This document shows, piece after piece, positions 28,165 through 37,809 of a DNA stretch of 64,000 nt (positions within the stretch are counted from its first letter, which is position 1; the number at the start of each line of letters is the position of its first letter). The notes beneath the pieces are model-generated. The model was not told where the DNA came from, searched no databases, and worked only from the letters and a program-made list of their open reading frames with translations. Origin of the DNA: Burkholderia diffusa (lineage in GTDB: Bacteria > Pseudomonadota > Gammaproteobacteria > Burkholderiales > Burkholderiaceae); assembly GCF_001718315.1 (NCBI RefSeq), contig NZ_CP013363.1, positions 1,550,001 to 1,614,000 of the forward strand, written 5' to 3'. The position numbers were made by a program, and so were the translations under genes.

Positions 28165-31100
28165 TCAACGAGCAGTGTTGCGCGGCATATCCGGCAGCAT
28201 GCCGCGCGGCAATCCCGGTGGCGGGCCGCTATCGGCCAGGTTGAAGACCGGCATCGACGACGGGCAGCGGAACGTTCTCATCAAGTCGCTCGTCAGCGGG
28301 TTCGCCACGCTTCCCGCTCTTGCAATGTCGAGCACGGCCTTGCGGCCGTCGAACTCGAACGCCACGCGGGTGCGTCCCGGTGTGGCCGTTTCCGCTACGC
28401 GCCCCTTCGAAAGCAGGCGCATCAGCGCCCACGGCCCGTCGGTCGCAACCGTCGACGTATCGGGCCGGATTCGCGGGCTCGCCGTGATCTCGGCGTGAAC
28501 GCCGCCGCGCGGCCCGGGCCACGTCACCGTGAAAGGCGCCACCGGGCCGTGCCGATAGAGCGACGTCTGCCCGTCGATGTCCAGCGACAGGCCCGTGATC
28601 GTCGGATCGAGTTCCGGAATCCTGATCTCGGCTTTCCAGTTCATCTGCTTGTGGCCCGGATCGTCGAAGAAGATGTCACGAATTGCCTTCGCCCGTTCGA
28701 ACGGCTCGAGATCCGGCCCCTGCACGGGTTCGGTCGCGCCCGGCAGCGTCCTGTAGCGCCACGGCTTCGCAGATGTGTCGACGAACGGCGCCAGCGTCTT
28801 CACAAAGAAGTCGTCGATCGTGCCACCCTGCGCGAACACACGCGTGAAGTCGTCGATGCCGACGTCGCGGGTGCTGTCGGGTGCGAACGGATAATTGCCT
28901 TCGATTGCGAGCCGGCACGTATCACCGACCACCGCCTGCATCTGACGCGACAGCAACTGACCGATGCCCTGGTTGACTTCGCGCGAACCGTCCGCGGCAA
29001 GTTGCAACAGCACGGCTCGAAACGGCGCCGGCATCGTGTCGGCCGCCATCTTCACCTTTGCCGCCGTGTCGCTCGCCGGCGGCATGCTGTTGTTCGACAG
29101 CGCGTTGTCGGAAACCGTGAGCGCCGTGTAGTAATCGTTGAGCAGATTGGCGATGCCATCGAGTCCCGTCTTGCCCACCTGGCCGGCCGTCGCCCGCGTG
29201 CTGCCCTGCGCATCGGCGCTCCCGGTCACGACCTCGCGCAGCGCCGCGAAGCGGCTGTCGACCAGTTCGCGCTCGACGCGCTCCGACGCCCGGATGCCGA
29301 GCGCCTTGTCAGCCTTCTGGTTGATCTGGTCGGCCGCCTTCTGAAGGAACGAGCCGTCCGCACCGGCGAGCGGCTGCGTCAACGTCGTCTCGCGAATCGC
29401 CGCACGCGTCAGGCGCGCGAGCGGCGAGTCCGGCGCCGCGAAACTGCGCAGCACCTGGAGCGTGAACGCGAGGCTCGTGCCGCTCACCGTGCGGATATCG
29501 CCGAGAAACGCCTCCCACTGCTGCGCGTATTCCATCAGGTACTCCCGGCGCACGGCATCGGTCAGTGCATCGTCTGCCCCGACTACGGTCGTCACGATTT
29601 CAGCCGTTTTTTTTTGAGCCTCGCCTAGATACGAGCGCCCCATCACCCACGCATCGTCGTCACGCGCGATCTGCACGAACTCCGGCAGACGCTTGTCGAA
29701 CAAGTCGCGGTAACCGTCGAACGTGAAGAGACCCGGCACGCCGCGCGACAACGGGGCACCACTCGCCCGCGTGAACACCGTGCCGGCCTGCGGACCGACC
29801 GCGCGCAGCAGCGTGAACTCGTCTGGCGCCGCCTTCAGCATCGCGACTTTCGCGCGCTGATAGAGCCGATCGGTTGCGTTGCTCCCGTCGAGAAACTCAC
29901 GCGCCTGCTGGATCAGCGCATCGTTGCGAATCAGCGTCGATTGCACGACACGCTCCCCGGAGAACAGTTGCTCCACGTGACCGATCATCGACGCGCGGCC
30001 GCCGAAGATGGCCGCACTGTCGGTCTTCGCCCAGTCGTCCAGCACCCATGATTTCACGTCGGACGCATCGAATTTCGCCTTGTCGTACAGCATCAGGTAG
30101 ACGCGCAGCGCGTCGTAAGCCGCTTTCGAATCCTTCTGCGCAATCGCGCCTGACATGACCTCCTCCATCCGGTGCACGATCTGCGGCAGGAGCAGGTTGT
30201 CTTCCAGTACATCGTAGGCCCGGCGACTCTCCGCCGCGATAGCCGGCGCCGCGTACAGACCATAGCGCCAGGCACCGTCGGGGCGAGACAGATCCAGGTT
30301 CGGGAAAGTCGGCAGGTCGCGTGCCTCCGTCAGCGCATCGGGCACGGCTTCCGGCTTCGGCGCCTTGTACAGCGCGGCGATGCGGGTCGTGAGCGCCTGC
30401 ACCTTGCCGCCGATCGCTTCCAGGTAGTCGCTGTTGTGGCCGAAGCTCAAGCGCAAGCCCAGTGCGAGCCACGCGAACAGCAGCAACGCAAGCGCATGAC
30501 CGATCAGGCGCAGCAGGCGATAGCGGTATTCCCAGCGCAGGTTGGGGCTGACGAGATGCGCTTCCGGGAATATGACGCGCGTCAGGACGTCGTGCAGGAA
30601 GAAACTCTGGTTGCTCTCCGGGCGTTCGGACGCAACAGATGTGCGTGCCTGCGCCGATGCCAGACGTTGCACAATCGTGCTGCGCTCGGCCACGATCTCG
30701 CTGCCGCGTTGCTGTGCGCTCGTGAAGTAGATGCCTCGCAACGTCGAGTGCAATTGCGTGTCGTCGAAGCGCGAATCGAGAAAGACGCGGTCGATCAGGT
30801 CGACAAGCGGTGCGATCAAAGCGGCGAACTCGTCGGGCAATGCGGCAAGCTGCTGTCGCTTGCGGATATCGTATTCGTCCTGCAGGCGCGTATCGATCGA
30901 TCCGGCGAGCCGTTGCGCAAGCCGCGAAAGCTCGCCATGGCAACGTGCGCGCAGTCCTTCCTTCGCGACCGTCTCCTTGCCGAACGGAAGCGTGAAGCCC
31001 CACGCCTGTGAACGCCCCTCCGCCGTCAGCGCACCGAAATACTCGGTAAATCCCGTCAGACGATCCAGCTTCGTGACGAGCACGTAGACGGGGAATCGGA

Positions 31101-32235
31101 TACCCAGTTCTTTCCGCAATTCGGCAAGGCGCGCCCTCAGCGCGGCCGCTTCCGCAAGGCGAACCTGTTCGTCGGCGCTCGCCAGCGTGGCGAGATCGAC
31201 CGCCAGGAGCGCACCGTTGATCGGCGCACGCGGACGATGCCGGCGCAGCATGCCGAGAAAGCCGAGCCATTCGGCCTGGTCGACGGTTTTCCGGAGCAAG
31301 GCCATCGTCGCCGCCGCATTTGAGGACGACGTCGGCGCGGATTCTGCGGCAACGGCTTTCGCCTCGTCGGCTGGCGCGTCGCCCTTCGGTCCATCGCTTG
31401 CGGCATCCTTGGTCGCTTCACTGGTTGGGGTCTTCTCCATTTGCGCCACGGCCGGAATTTCGATATCCGCGGTCGTGGACGATCCATGCAGCGTGTAATA
31501 CCCAGCCGTATCGATCAGCACCGCATCGTTGGTCAGCCACCAGTCCACCGGCGCCGCGTCGGTCGCCCGGGCTCCGGCTGCACGCTGCATCTGCTCCGCG
31601 ACCGGGAATGACAGGCCGCCGTTGAGCAATGCACTTGTCTTCCCTGCTCCGGTAGAACCGAGCGTGATGTACCACGGTAACTCGTACAGATGGCGCTTGC
31701 CCTGGAACAGTCTGCCCGGCCCGCGCGCGCCGGTGCGCATCGATTTCAGGCGCGTCAGCGCACTCGTCACGATCCCTTCGACGATCCGCAGACGGGGAGC
31801 CGCAGGCGATGCCTCCTTCTTGCTGCCGAAGTGCAGCATCTTTTTCAGGAAGTCGTCGTCGTCGCGCATTTTCCGCAACAGCCGGAACAACCCGTAGCCG
31901 ACGAACACAGTCAACACCAGCGCAATCGCGATCCATCTGGGCGCCTCGGGCTCGAAGGGCGTCGCATGTCCGAAAGTCAACAGCGGCGTGGCGTACCAGA
32001 TCAGCAGGCAAAGCAGCGCGACGAACACGACGCTCGTCGGTTTCGCAGCAAGCCAGAGCAACACGCCAGCGAGCAGCAGCGCAATCAGAAGAACGCGCAT
32101 GCCGGCTCCGGCCAGTGGCCTGAGCCCGCCGAACGCGACGAACGGCCCGACGAACCAGATCACCAGCGCGACGACGATCAGCGCAACGAATGCGAGGAAC
32201 TGGCGCGAGGCCAGAAACGACAGGAACTTCTTCAT
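28165..32235 (-). CDS. tssM: TssM (IcmF), T6SS membrane-complex core protein
   Basis: A 1356-residue inner-membrane protein. Membrane segments lie near 10-33, 44-64, 67-83 and 101-120. A Walker A motif GSTGAGKT (193-200) sits in the cytoplasmic NTPase domain, followed by a large periplasmic region. It bridges TssL and the lipoprotein TssJ. The gene reads on from tssL with a 25-base gap. An in-frame A9 tract near codon 873 (29607-29615, as T9 on the plus strand) could allow polymerase slippage. Either a one-base gain or a one-base loss there leads to a stop within a few codons. Confidence 0.95.
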   Translation of the reverse strand: MKKFLSFLASRQFLAFVALIVVALVIWFVGPFVAFGGLRPLAGAGMRVLLIALLLAGVLLWLAAKPTSVVFVALLCLLIWYATPLLTFGHATPFEPEAPRWIAIALVLTVFVGYGLFRLLRKMRDDDDFLKKMLHFGSKKEASPAAPRLRIVEGIVTSALTRLKSMRTGARGPGRLFQGKRHLYELPWYITLGSTGAGKTSALLNGGLSFPVAEQMQRAAGARATDAAPVDWWLTNDAVLIDTAGYYTLHGSSTTADIEIPAVAQMEKTPTSEATKDAASDGPKGDAPADEAKAVAAESAPTSSSNAAATMALLRKTVDQAEWLGFLGMLRRHRPRAPINGALLAVDLATLASADEQVRLAEAAALRARLAELRKELGIRFPVYVLVTKLDRLTGFTEYFGALTAEGRSQAWGFTLPFGKETVAKEGLRARCHGELSRLAQRLAGSIDTRLQDEYDIRKRQQLAALPDEFAALIAPLVDLIDRVFLDSRFDDTQLHSTLRGIYFTSAQQRGSEIVAERSTIVQRLASAQARTSVASERPESNQSFFLHDVLTRVIFPEAHLVSPNLRWEYRYRLLRLIGHALALLLFAWLALGLRLSFGHNSDYLEAIGGKVQALTTRIAALYKAPKPEAVPDALTEARDLPTFPNLDLSRPDGAWRYGLYAAPAIAAESRRAYDVLEDNLLLPQIVHRMEEVMSGAIAQKDSKAAYDALRVYLMLYDKAKFDASDVKSWVLDDWAKTDSAAIFGGRASMIGHVEQLFSGERVVQSTLIRNDALIQQAREFLDGSNATDRLYQRAKVAMLKAAPDEFTLLRAVGPQAGTVFTRASGAPLSRGVPGLFTFDGYRDLFDKRLPEFVQIARDDDAWVMGRSYLGEAQKKTAEIVTTVVGADDALTDAVRREYLMEYAQQWEAFLGDIRTVSGTSLAFTLQVLRSFAAPDSPLARLTRAAIRETTLTQPLAGADGSFLQKAADQINQKADKALGIRASERVERELVDSRFAALREVVTGSADAQGSTRATAGQVGKTGLDGIANLLNDYYTALTVSDNALSNNSMPPASDTAAKVKMAADTMPAPFRAVLLQLAADGSREVNQGIGQLLSRQMQAVVGDTCRLAIEGNYPFAPDSTRDVGIDDFTRVFAQGGTIDDFFVKTLAPFVDTSAKPWRYRTLPGATEPVQGPDLEPFERAKAIRDIFFDDPGHKQMNWKAEIRIPELDPTITGLSLDIDGQTSLYRHGPVAPFTVTWPGPRGGVHAEITASPRIRPDTSTVATDGPWALMRLLSKGRVAETATPGRTRVAFEFDGRKAVLDIARAGSVANPLTSDLMRTFRCPSSMPVFNLADSGPPPGLPRGMLPDMPRNTAR

Positions 32236-32260
32236 TTGTTATCCCGGAAACGGATCTGGC

Positions 32261-33586
32261 TTAACGCGCGACGACGATCTCGACGCGGCGGTTCTGCGCG
32301 CGCCCCTGCGCGGTGCGGTTGTCGCCAACCGGGTCGGCATCGCCCTTACCGGTCGCTTCGAGACGATTCGCCGGCACGCCTGCTGTCTGGAGCGATTGCA
32401 TGACCTGGGTGGCCCGCTCTTCTGAAAGCGCCTGATTCGATGCAAAGTGGCGGCTTCGGATCGGCACGCTGTCGGTGTAGCCGAGGACGGTAACCTTGCC
32501 CGGCACCTTGGCGATTTCAGCGGCGATCTTCTCGATCAACGGATTCATCGAATCTTGAACCGCTGCGCCGCCGGGCTTGAACATCGCGTCGCCGCGGAAC
32601 GTTACGGTGCTGTGTTTTGCGTCTTCGCTTACGCTCACCGTGCCTGCGGCGATCTCGTTTTTGAGCAGTTGTTTCAGATGGAGTTGCGGCGCGGGCGGTG
32701 GGGGCGGCGGGGTCAGGTTTCCGATCGCTGCGATCTGCTTCTGAAGCGCCGCGCCACGGGTCGACAGTTCGTATTTGAACCAGCCGAACAGACCGAGCAG
32801 GATCGTCGACAAAACGGCTACCGTGATCCACACGGGGAAATCGTAGAAGGACAGGCGCTTGCCCTTCGCATTCGATTGCCAATGCGGCGAGAGCGTCAGT
32901 GGCACCGGATCGCGTTGCGACGTGATCTCGTTGTAGAGCCGCTGGCGAATCGCATCGTGTTTGCGCTTTCCGTCGCTTCCGCCCCGGTAGCGCCCTTCGA
33001 AGCCCAGACTGAGAATCCGGTAAATGACTTCCAGCAGATTCAGATGATCCCGAGCATCCTCCAGCAACCGGCCGATCAGCAAATAGATCTTGTCGCCGCC
33101 GTGACGATCCTCATGGAAAGTGCTCGCAAGACCGCCTTTGATCCATTCGATGCCTGAGGCTTCGCTCATACCCCATTCCGTCTGCATCGCAGCCTCATCG
33201 AGTGCGGTACAGAGGCAGTAGCGAGCGCCGATCATGTGATCGCGGCGAATGTTGGCCTGCTCGCACAGTTTCTGGAAAATCCGCATCTCCTGTTCGAGGA
33301 GCGAGCGCAGCATGGCGATAGCGTCTTTCGACGCGAGCTCTTTCGGCATATCAGCCTGTGCGCGCAACAACACGCGAGCCGCTTCGAGCAATGGGTTTCG
33401 CGCCGCGTTCACGGCAGCCAGCCGCTGTGCGAACGGTTCTGACGGCGGTATCTCCCGCCGCGGCTCCGAGCCACCTGCCGCAGTCTCGACCGCCGCCCTG
33501 ATCGTGTTTGATGTCGTCGATTCCGTTGCCTTGTCGACAGCCGGATCCGACACATCGAACGTCAGGCTTTCGCCTGCTTTTGCCAT
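32261..33586 (-). CDS. tssL: TssL with C-terminal OmpA-like domain
   Basis: A 441-residue T6SS membrane-complex subunit. It has an acidic N-terminal lead (about 65 residues), a DotU domain (NPLLEAARVLLRAQ, CTALDEAAMQTEWG, GFEGRYRGG), a single transmembrane helix near 265-285 (WITVAVLSTILLGLFGWF) and an OmpA-like domain (VLGYTDSVPIRSR, NQALSEERATQVMQ, NRRVEIVVAR). The OmpA domain anchors the complex to peptidoglycan. It lies four bases after the PAAR gene and before tssM, the usual tssL-tssM order. Confidence 0.93.
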   Translation of the reverse strand: MAKAGESLTFDVSDPAVDKATESTTSNTIRAAVETAAGGSEPRREIPPSEPFAQRLAAVNAARNPLLEAARVLLRAQADMPKELASKDAIAMLRSLLEQEMRIFQKLCEQANIRRDHMIGARYCLCTALDEAAMQTEWGMSEASGIEWIKGGLASTFHEDRHGGDKIYLLIGRLLEDARDHLNLLEVIYRILSLGFEGRYRGGSDGKRKHDAIRQRLYNEITSQRDPVPLTLSPHWQSNAKGKRLSFYDFPVWITVAVLSTILLGLFGWFKYELSTRGAALQKQIAAIGNLTPPPPPPAPQLHLKQLLKNEIAAGTVSVSEDAKHSTVTFRGDAMFKPGGAAVQDSMNPLIEKIAAEIAKVPGKVTVLGYTDSVPIRSRHFASNQALSEERATQVMQSLQTAGVPANRLEATGKGDADPVGDNRTAQGRAQNRRVEIVVAR

Positions 33587-33589
33587 GCC

Positions 33590-33871
33590 TTAATCTCCAA
33601 TACTTGCCGTACCGCTACCGATCAGCGTGCAGCCGCATTCGGTGCGATGCCCATGCAGCGCGACGCGCTGGCCTCCGATCGTGAAAGTCGGGTGGGCTTC
33701 GATGATTCTGTTGATGCCATGCGGACGTCCGTCGGGATACGTTTGCGGACAATCGACCAGATCGAACAAACGCGCGATTCCCTTGTCGCCAATCATGTGG
33801 ATTTCGGAACCCGTGATGACTCGGCCGCCGTGCGAAGTGCCGTCACCGACGACAATGATTTGCAATGCCAT
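33590..33871 (-). CDS. PAAR-domain spike-tip protein
   Basis: A 93-residue single PAAR domain (VGDGTSHGGRVITGS, PTFTIGGQRVALHGHRTECGCTLIGSG). The metal-site residues HGG, HP, HGH and CGC that cap the VgrG spike are visible. No toxin extension is fused. It follows the DUF4123 adaptor gene and directly precedes tssL, tying the effector module to the structural genes. Confidence 0.93.
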   Translation of the reverse strand: MALQIIVVGDGTSHGGRVITGSEIHMIGDKGIARLFDLVDCPQTYPDGRPHGINRIIEAHPTFTIGGQRVALHGHRTECGCTLIGSGTASIGD

Positions 33872-33933
33872 ATCGTTTTTCTCTCAGTAACGGGCACCAT
33901 CGGAAGGCCCGGGCGAAGCACCACGCTTACGGT

Positions 33934-34767
33934 CTAGCTCGGTCCAGACGTGGAGAGGCACCGCGTCAAGCGCCGAACGGAGCCCCCCCCCGATCTCCTG
34001 CGCGCTTGCAGTGCATCCGCAATCGCGGGGTGGCTGTCGAAGCCGATGCCATGCATAAAGGTCTGCTGGCAGAATCCCAATCGATCGGCAGGCTCGCTCA
34101 ATCCCCAATGCAAGGCACGCTCGTAACGCGGCATGAAATCGGCCAGCCTGTCCAGATACGGGCGTGCGCCATCGATCAACCCTGCGTCAACCAGCACGGC
34201 CAGCAATTCGTCGGGTTCGGTGTGCGCGGTCAAAGCGTCAACATCCTTCTGCTCGAGTTCGATCAGAATCGATCGACACACCTTGGCGCCTTGCAATGCA
34301 TCGTTTTCCACACGTTGCCAATTCGAATGACGGCCGCGGTACATCCATCGATCGATCGGGCCCATGAAAATGTCGAGAATCCGATCGCCCCATACACGAA
34401 ACACCGCACCGGTATTGCGGGGATCGAAGAACCGCACCATTGCCAGCACGCCGTCGCCGATATCCGCGAACAGGAAAGCGCGAAGATGCATGGCCAGCTG
34501 ATCTATCGCGACACGCCCCCACACAAGCGACAAACAAGGCGTGTGACGATCGATGCGATCGAGTTCCGCTACCCACGCGGCATCCGGGTCCGGCACGGGC
34601 GCCAGAAACAGTGAAGCCAGACCGGACTCGGCTTCGGGCAGCCCTTCATAGACGTTTTTGAATTCAATGCCGGCTTGCTCTCGCAGCGCTCGCAGCCGCT
34701 CGGGGGCTGCCGCACCGTCGATCAGCGCGAACAAGCGGGTATGCCCTTGGTTGAAATTTGATTCCAT
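33934..34767 (-). CDS. DUF4123 effector adaptor/chaperone with a G9 tract near its 3' end
   Basis: A 277-residue DUF4123 protein (LFALIDGA, LSLVWGRVAIDQLAMHLRAFLFA, VRFFDPRN, DIFMGPIDRWMYRG). DUF4123 proteins load effectors onto VgrG, and this gene lies between the Tle1-like effector and PAAR genes. I chose ATG 34767. A run of nine G on the coding strand (33983-33991) lies about 250 codons in. As it stands the protein ends SVRRLTRCLSTSGPS; one extra G would give a longer tail ending in GASPGPSDGARY. The current C-terminus may therefore be a frameshifted or phase-variable form. Confidence 0.85.
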   Translation of the reverse strand: MESNFNQGHTRLFALIDGAAAPERLRALREQAGIEFKNVYEGLPEAESGLASLFLAPVPDPDAAWVAELDRIDRHTPCLSLVWGRVAIDQLAMHLRAFLFADIGDGVLAMVRFFDPRNTGAVFRVWGDRILDIFMGPIDRWMYRGRHSNWQRVENDALQGAKVCRSILIELEQKDVDALTAHTEPDELLAVLVDAGLIDGARPYLDRLADFMPRYERALHWGLSEPADRLGFCQQTFMHGIGFDSHPAIADALQARRRSGGGSVRRLTRCLSTSGPS

Positions 34768-34826
34768 GTCTCTTGCCAGGATCGTTGCATCGGATAACCG
34801 TGTTCGACAAAGCGGACATGCCCGCA

Positions 34827-37037
34827 TCAAGCCACGGCAGTCTCAACCGAATCGAACATGTGGAATGCGACGGCAAGCGGATCTTGCCCGAGCCATGGCA
34901 GGCGCTTCATGCCGACGAACACCACGCGCGGCCAGCCATATCCGCCCGGCGCGTACTCGTGGAAATACGGCACGCGAAACCAGCAACGGCTGTCGTGCAC
35001 GTAGTTGTCGTACAGGTTCGTTGCCGCTTCGGGCAGCGTGTTGAATGCGTGTTCGGACGAGTGCTGCCGCAGAAACGAACCGATCTCGTCGACCGGCTTC
35101 GGTAACACGTCGTCGTCGTAGTTGTACGTCTGCGCGAGCGACGTACGCGTTGCGTGAAATTTGATCGCGCCGACGTCTACCAGTGACATACAAGGTGAAT
35201 CGGAGCCGCGTTGCGCATGCGGCACCGACAGCGTCTTCGCACGATTGATCGCTGCGAGATGCTCCGGCGGCTGCACCGCCGCATCTCGCTCATCGACAGA
35301 CAATTTCACGCGCTGATCGGGATGAAGGTGCGCCATCAACAGACGCATTTCCTCCGCCCCCTGACGCAAATCGGTCTGGTCGTTGGTCGTGATGTCGCCC
35401 GCTCCTTCCCCCGGACGGCTGGACTCGGGCCGCTCCGCCGGTACGGCGTCGGGGAAAGCGACTTCCGCGCATAGCTCTTCGGTTCGAACCCGAATCGCCT
35501 CATCCACGGCATCGAGTTCTGCCTGTGCCGCATTGACCGCTGGTACATTTTCCGGATACGGCTTGCCGCTTCTGGCCCACGATAGGGCGCCGAGCGCTTT
35601 GTCGCGCCGGGCATTCAGTTCACGCAAGCGCGAATCATCCGATTTCGCTTTCTCGAGCGCCTGCGTGACCTTGCGAGGTGTCAGCCCGTCCTCCCTCGCC
35701 CATTTGAAGAAGTTCTGGTTCGTGACATAACTACGGTCCGACACCTGTGCGCGCAATGCGCGCCAGCTCAACAACTGGGCCATGCCGAAATGCATTGCAT
35801 CTTCCAGGCGGGTGACAGGGCTTGTTGTCTCGAGCCAGGCATTGAAGGCGGTGATGGTGTCGGGGTGTAGTTTGAAATCCCGCGCCAAATATTCGTCCCC
35901 TAGAATTATCTCCGCTTTCAACAGCGGTACACCGCACCGAAGTGCGGCGATGTACATATCGTGCAGGGCAATCTGGCTGAGCTTGCGTTCATCCATTCCC
36001 TTCCCGCTGGCATCGCAGCCCTTGCCCTGCTCGCCAGGCCCGTACCCGCCCCCCACGTCCGAATGCACACCCGGATAGGCAATCTCGCGCCGCACTTCTC
36101 CGCCGGCGTAACTGTCTCCCTGGCGAATAGAGTCGAGCGGAAAGCTCATGCGTTGTTCGTGGATCGAGAAGGCGTGTACGCAGTGGCGAACGGAGTCGGG
36201 AATCGCGAGTCCGCCGTTGCTCGCGAAATGCGCGTGCCCGTCGAGGACGTCCAGGTTCAGCGCGGTACGAAACGAGTCCGGCAAGCCCACGGATGCCACC
36301 GTGTCGAACAGTCCCATGAAATTGACCTGATACTGCAACGCGCGCGGGCCAGCCTCTTCGCTCAGCCTGCCGTTCGGTGCCCATTCATTCACGAGCTTGT
36401 GCACGAATGCGCGCGCCGATGCTGCACCTCGAGAAAATCCGATCACATTGATCCAGATTTTTTTGATCGAATTTTCGGTTGTGGCTTGGGTATGCGCGAC
36501 CTGCAGCCGATTCACATATGGTGCGAAACATCGCTTGAAGGTTGGTTCGTCACAGAACGCGCCATCATTACTAAGCCGCTTTGCGTCGTCGTCTTCGATC
36601 AACTCCCATTGATTATCTTTCCGAATCGCGTCGTATACCGCATTAATCACACGCGTGTACGCCCACACACATCGTTGATTGAATCCTTTCGCTAAAGCTT
36701 TTCCATCCTGCGAGTACGTCTTCTCACCAATTTTTTTGAAAGGAGTACCGACACCCGGGATGTAGTATTTATATAAACCGTTTTCGTAGTCATCCAACGC
36801 CGCGTTGTGCAAGCGTGCAACGTTCGTATGGTGTTTTGTCTTAGAATCCCGCCACGTTGGATTATCATCGTCATCGTTGTTGTTGGTGCCATCGAAAAAC
36901 AACGAGATATGTACCGTCCGCTGACACGTCACCCTTGGCTCAACCACGCCGCAATAACCTGCCGCCCATGCGTCGTAAGCTTCTCGCGACAACAAACGCC
37001 CGCTTTCCGACATCCGTTCCGGCCATTTCACATTCAT
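34827..37037 (-). CDS. T6SS lipase effector, Tle1-like (DUF2235)
   Basis: A 736-residue DUF2235 protein. The lipase core has HISLFFDGTNNN (43-54), nucleophile motif GFSRG (Ser202), an Asp in GLFDTVASVG (Asp245) and HSDVGGGYG (325-333), as in Tle1 phospholipases delivered by T6SS. The C-terminal ~350 residues include a charged coil and a tail with YFHEYAPGGYGWPRV. The ATG at 37037 overlaps the stop of the upstream immunity-like gene (TAATG) and has a GGAGTGG ribosome site. Only N-terminal stubs of this gene occur further upstream. Placement after vgrG and before DUF4123 and PAAR supports secretion by this system. Confidence 0.9.
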   Translation of the reverse strand: MNVKWPERMSESGRLLSREAYDAWAAGYCGVVEPRVTCQRTVHISLFFDGTNNNDDDDNPTWRDSKTKHHTNVARLHNAALDDYENGLYKYYIPGVGTPFKKIGEKTYSQDGKALAKGFNQRCVWAYTRVINAVYDAIRKDNQWELIEDDDAKRLSNDGAFCDEPTFKRCFAPYVNRLQVAHTQATTENSIKKIWINVIGFSRGAASARAFVHKLVNEWAPNGRLSEEAGPRALQYQVNFMGLFDTVASVGLPDSFRTALNLDVLDGHAHFASNGGLAIPDSVRHCVHAFSIHEQRMSFPLDSIRQGDSYAGGEVRREIAYPGVHSDVGGGYGPGEQGKGCDASGKGMDERKLSQIALHDMYIAALRCGVPLLKAEIILGDEYLARDFKLHPDTITAFNAWLETTSPVTRLEDAMHFGMAQLLSWRALRAQVSDRSYVTNQNFFKWAREDGLTPRKVTQALEKAKSDDSRLRELNARRDKALGALSWARSGKPYPENVPAVNAAQAELDAVDEAIRVRTEELCAEVAFPDAVPAERPESSRPGEGAGDITTNDQTDLRQGAEEMRLLMAHLHPDQRVKLSVDERDAAVQPPEHLAAINRAKTLSVPHAQRGSDSPCMSLVDVGAIKFHATRTSLAQTYNYDDDVLPKPVDEIGSFLRQHSSEHAFNTLPEAATNLYDNYVHDSRCWFRVPYFHEYAPGGYGWPRVVFVGMKRLPWLGQDPLAVAFHMFDSVETAVA

Positions 37038-37630
37038 TATTCCACTCCACGCTTCACACCTTTCGGGTATTTGTAGTTCCACTCGTCGTCGGGGCCGCCT
37101 TGCACGACATACGGGTCGTCAGCGGCGGGAGGCCCAGCGCCACGAGCAAGGTCACGCGCGTTGGGGTTTCCAACGACGATCTTTACTCGATCGCCAGGCA
37201 GAAAAATCGCCCAAACACCAGCGGTCCGCGTGGTATACGGCTCGATCCGGACGTTCTCGGCCTTGTACCAACCCGACGTCTTACTATTCTTCTTATTAAT
37301 CAACCACCGCACCGTCACCCTCAAGTCCGGTTGCCATTCGCGCGGGTAGCTCGTGCAACATGTTTCCGCCCCTCCGCCGGAAGGGCGTCCGTCATCGCGC
37401 GCCGGCATGACATTCGGCCCGCCTCCACCAATCCCGGATCCCTTCGGTCCAGAAATGGAAAACGTATGGATGTACCACGGCGTGTAATTCAGCGTCTTTG
37501 TGCCGCCGCTACTTAATTCCACACGCTTGGGCATCTCGACTGCGGACGGCACATCCGTGCGCAATCCAGCGCATCCAGAAAGCAGCCCCGACAATACTGC
37601 GACGATTCCAACCCATCGATTCATGCTCAT
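37037..37630 (-). CDS. Immunity-like lipoprotein 1 (cognate to the Tle1-like effector)
   Basis: A 197-residue lipoprotein. The signal peptide ends with lipobox LSGC (Cys20), followed by a conserved beta-rich domain (YTPWYIHTFSISGPKG, LRVTVRWLINKK, WYKAENVRI, VWAIFLPGDRVKIVV). Lipoproteins of this DUF3304-like group commonly sit beside Tle1 lipases, whose activity in the periplasm they block. It is directly upstream of and translationally coupled to the effector gene, so it is the likely cognate immunity protein. It is one of three tandem paralogues here. Confidence 0.8.
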   Translation of the reverse strand: MSMNRWVGIVAVLSGLLSGCAGLRTDVPSAVEMPKRVELSSGGTKTLNYTPWYIHTFSISGPKGSGIGGGGPNVMPARDDGRPSGGGAETCCTSYPREWQPDLRVTVRWLINKKNSKTSGWYKAENVRIEPYTTRTAGVWAIFLPGDRVKIVVGNPNARDLARGAGPPAADDPYVVQGGPDDEWNYKYPKGVKRGVE

Positions 37631-37809
37631 TTTTCACCTGTTCCGCTGTTGCTCACGCCATCGACGAACATCGAGATATGCAAGGTCTGCTGGCACAACG
37701 CTCTCGGCTCAACCACGCTGCTATAACCTACCGCCCATGCGTCATCAGCTTCTCGCGACAACAGACGCCCGCCTTCCGGCATCCCATCCGGCCATTTCAC
37801 GTTCGTCAT
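37627..37809 (-). pseudogene. Stub of the Tle1-like effector 5' end, copy 1
   Basis: A 60-residue frame (starts MTNVKWPDGMPEGG) closely matching the first ~50 residues of the effector at 37037 (MNVKWPERMSESGRLLSRE). It diverges after the HISMFVDG point, just before the effector's catalytic domain, and ends SGTGEK. It overlaps both flanking lipoprotein genes by ATGA. It is a remnant carried along by duplication, though still open and translatable. Confidence 0.75.
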
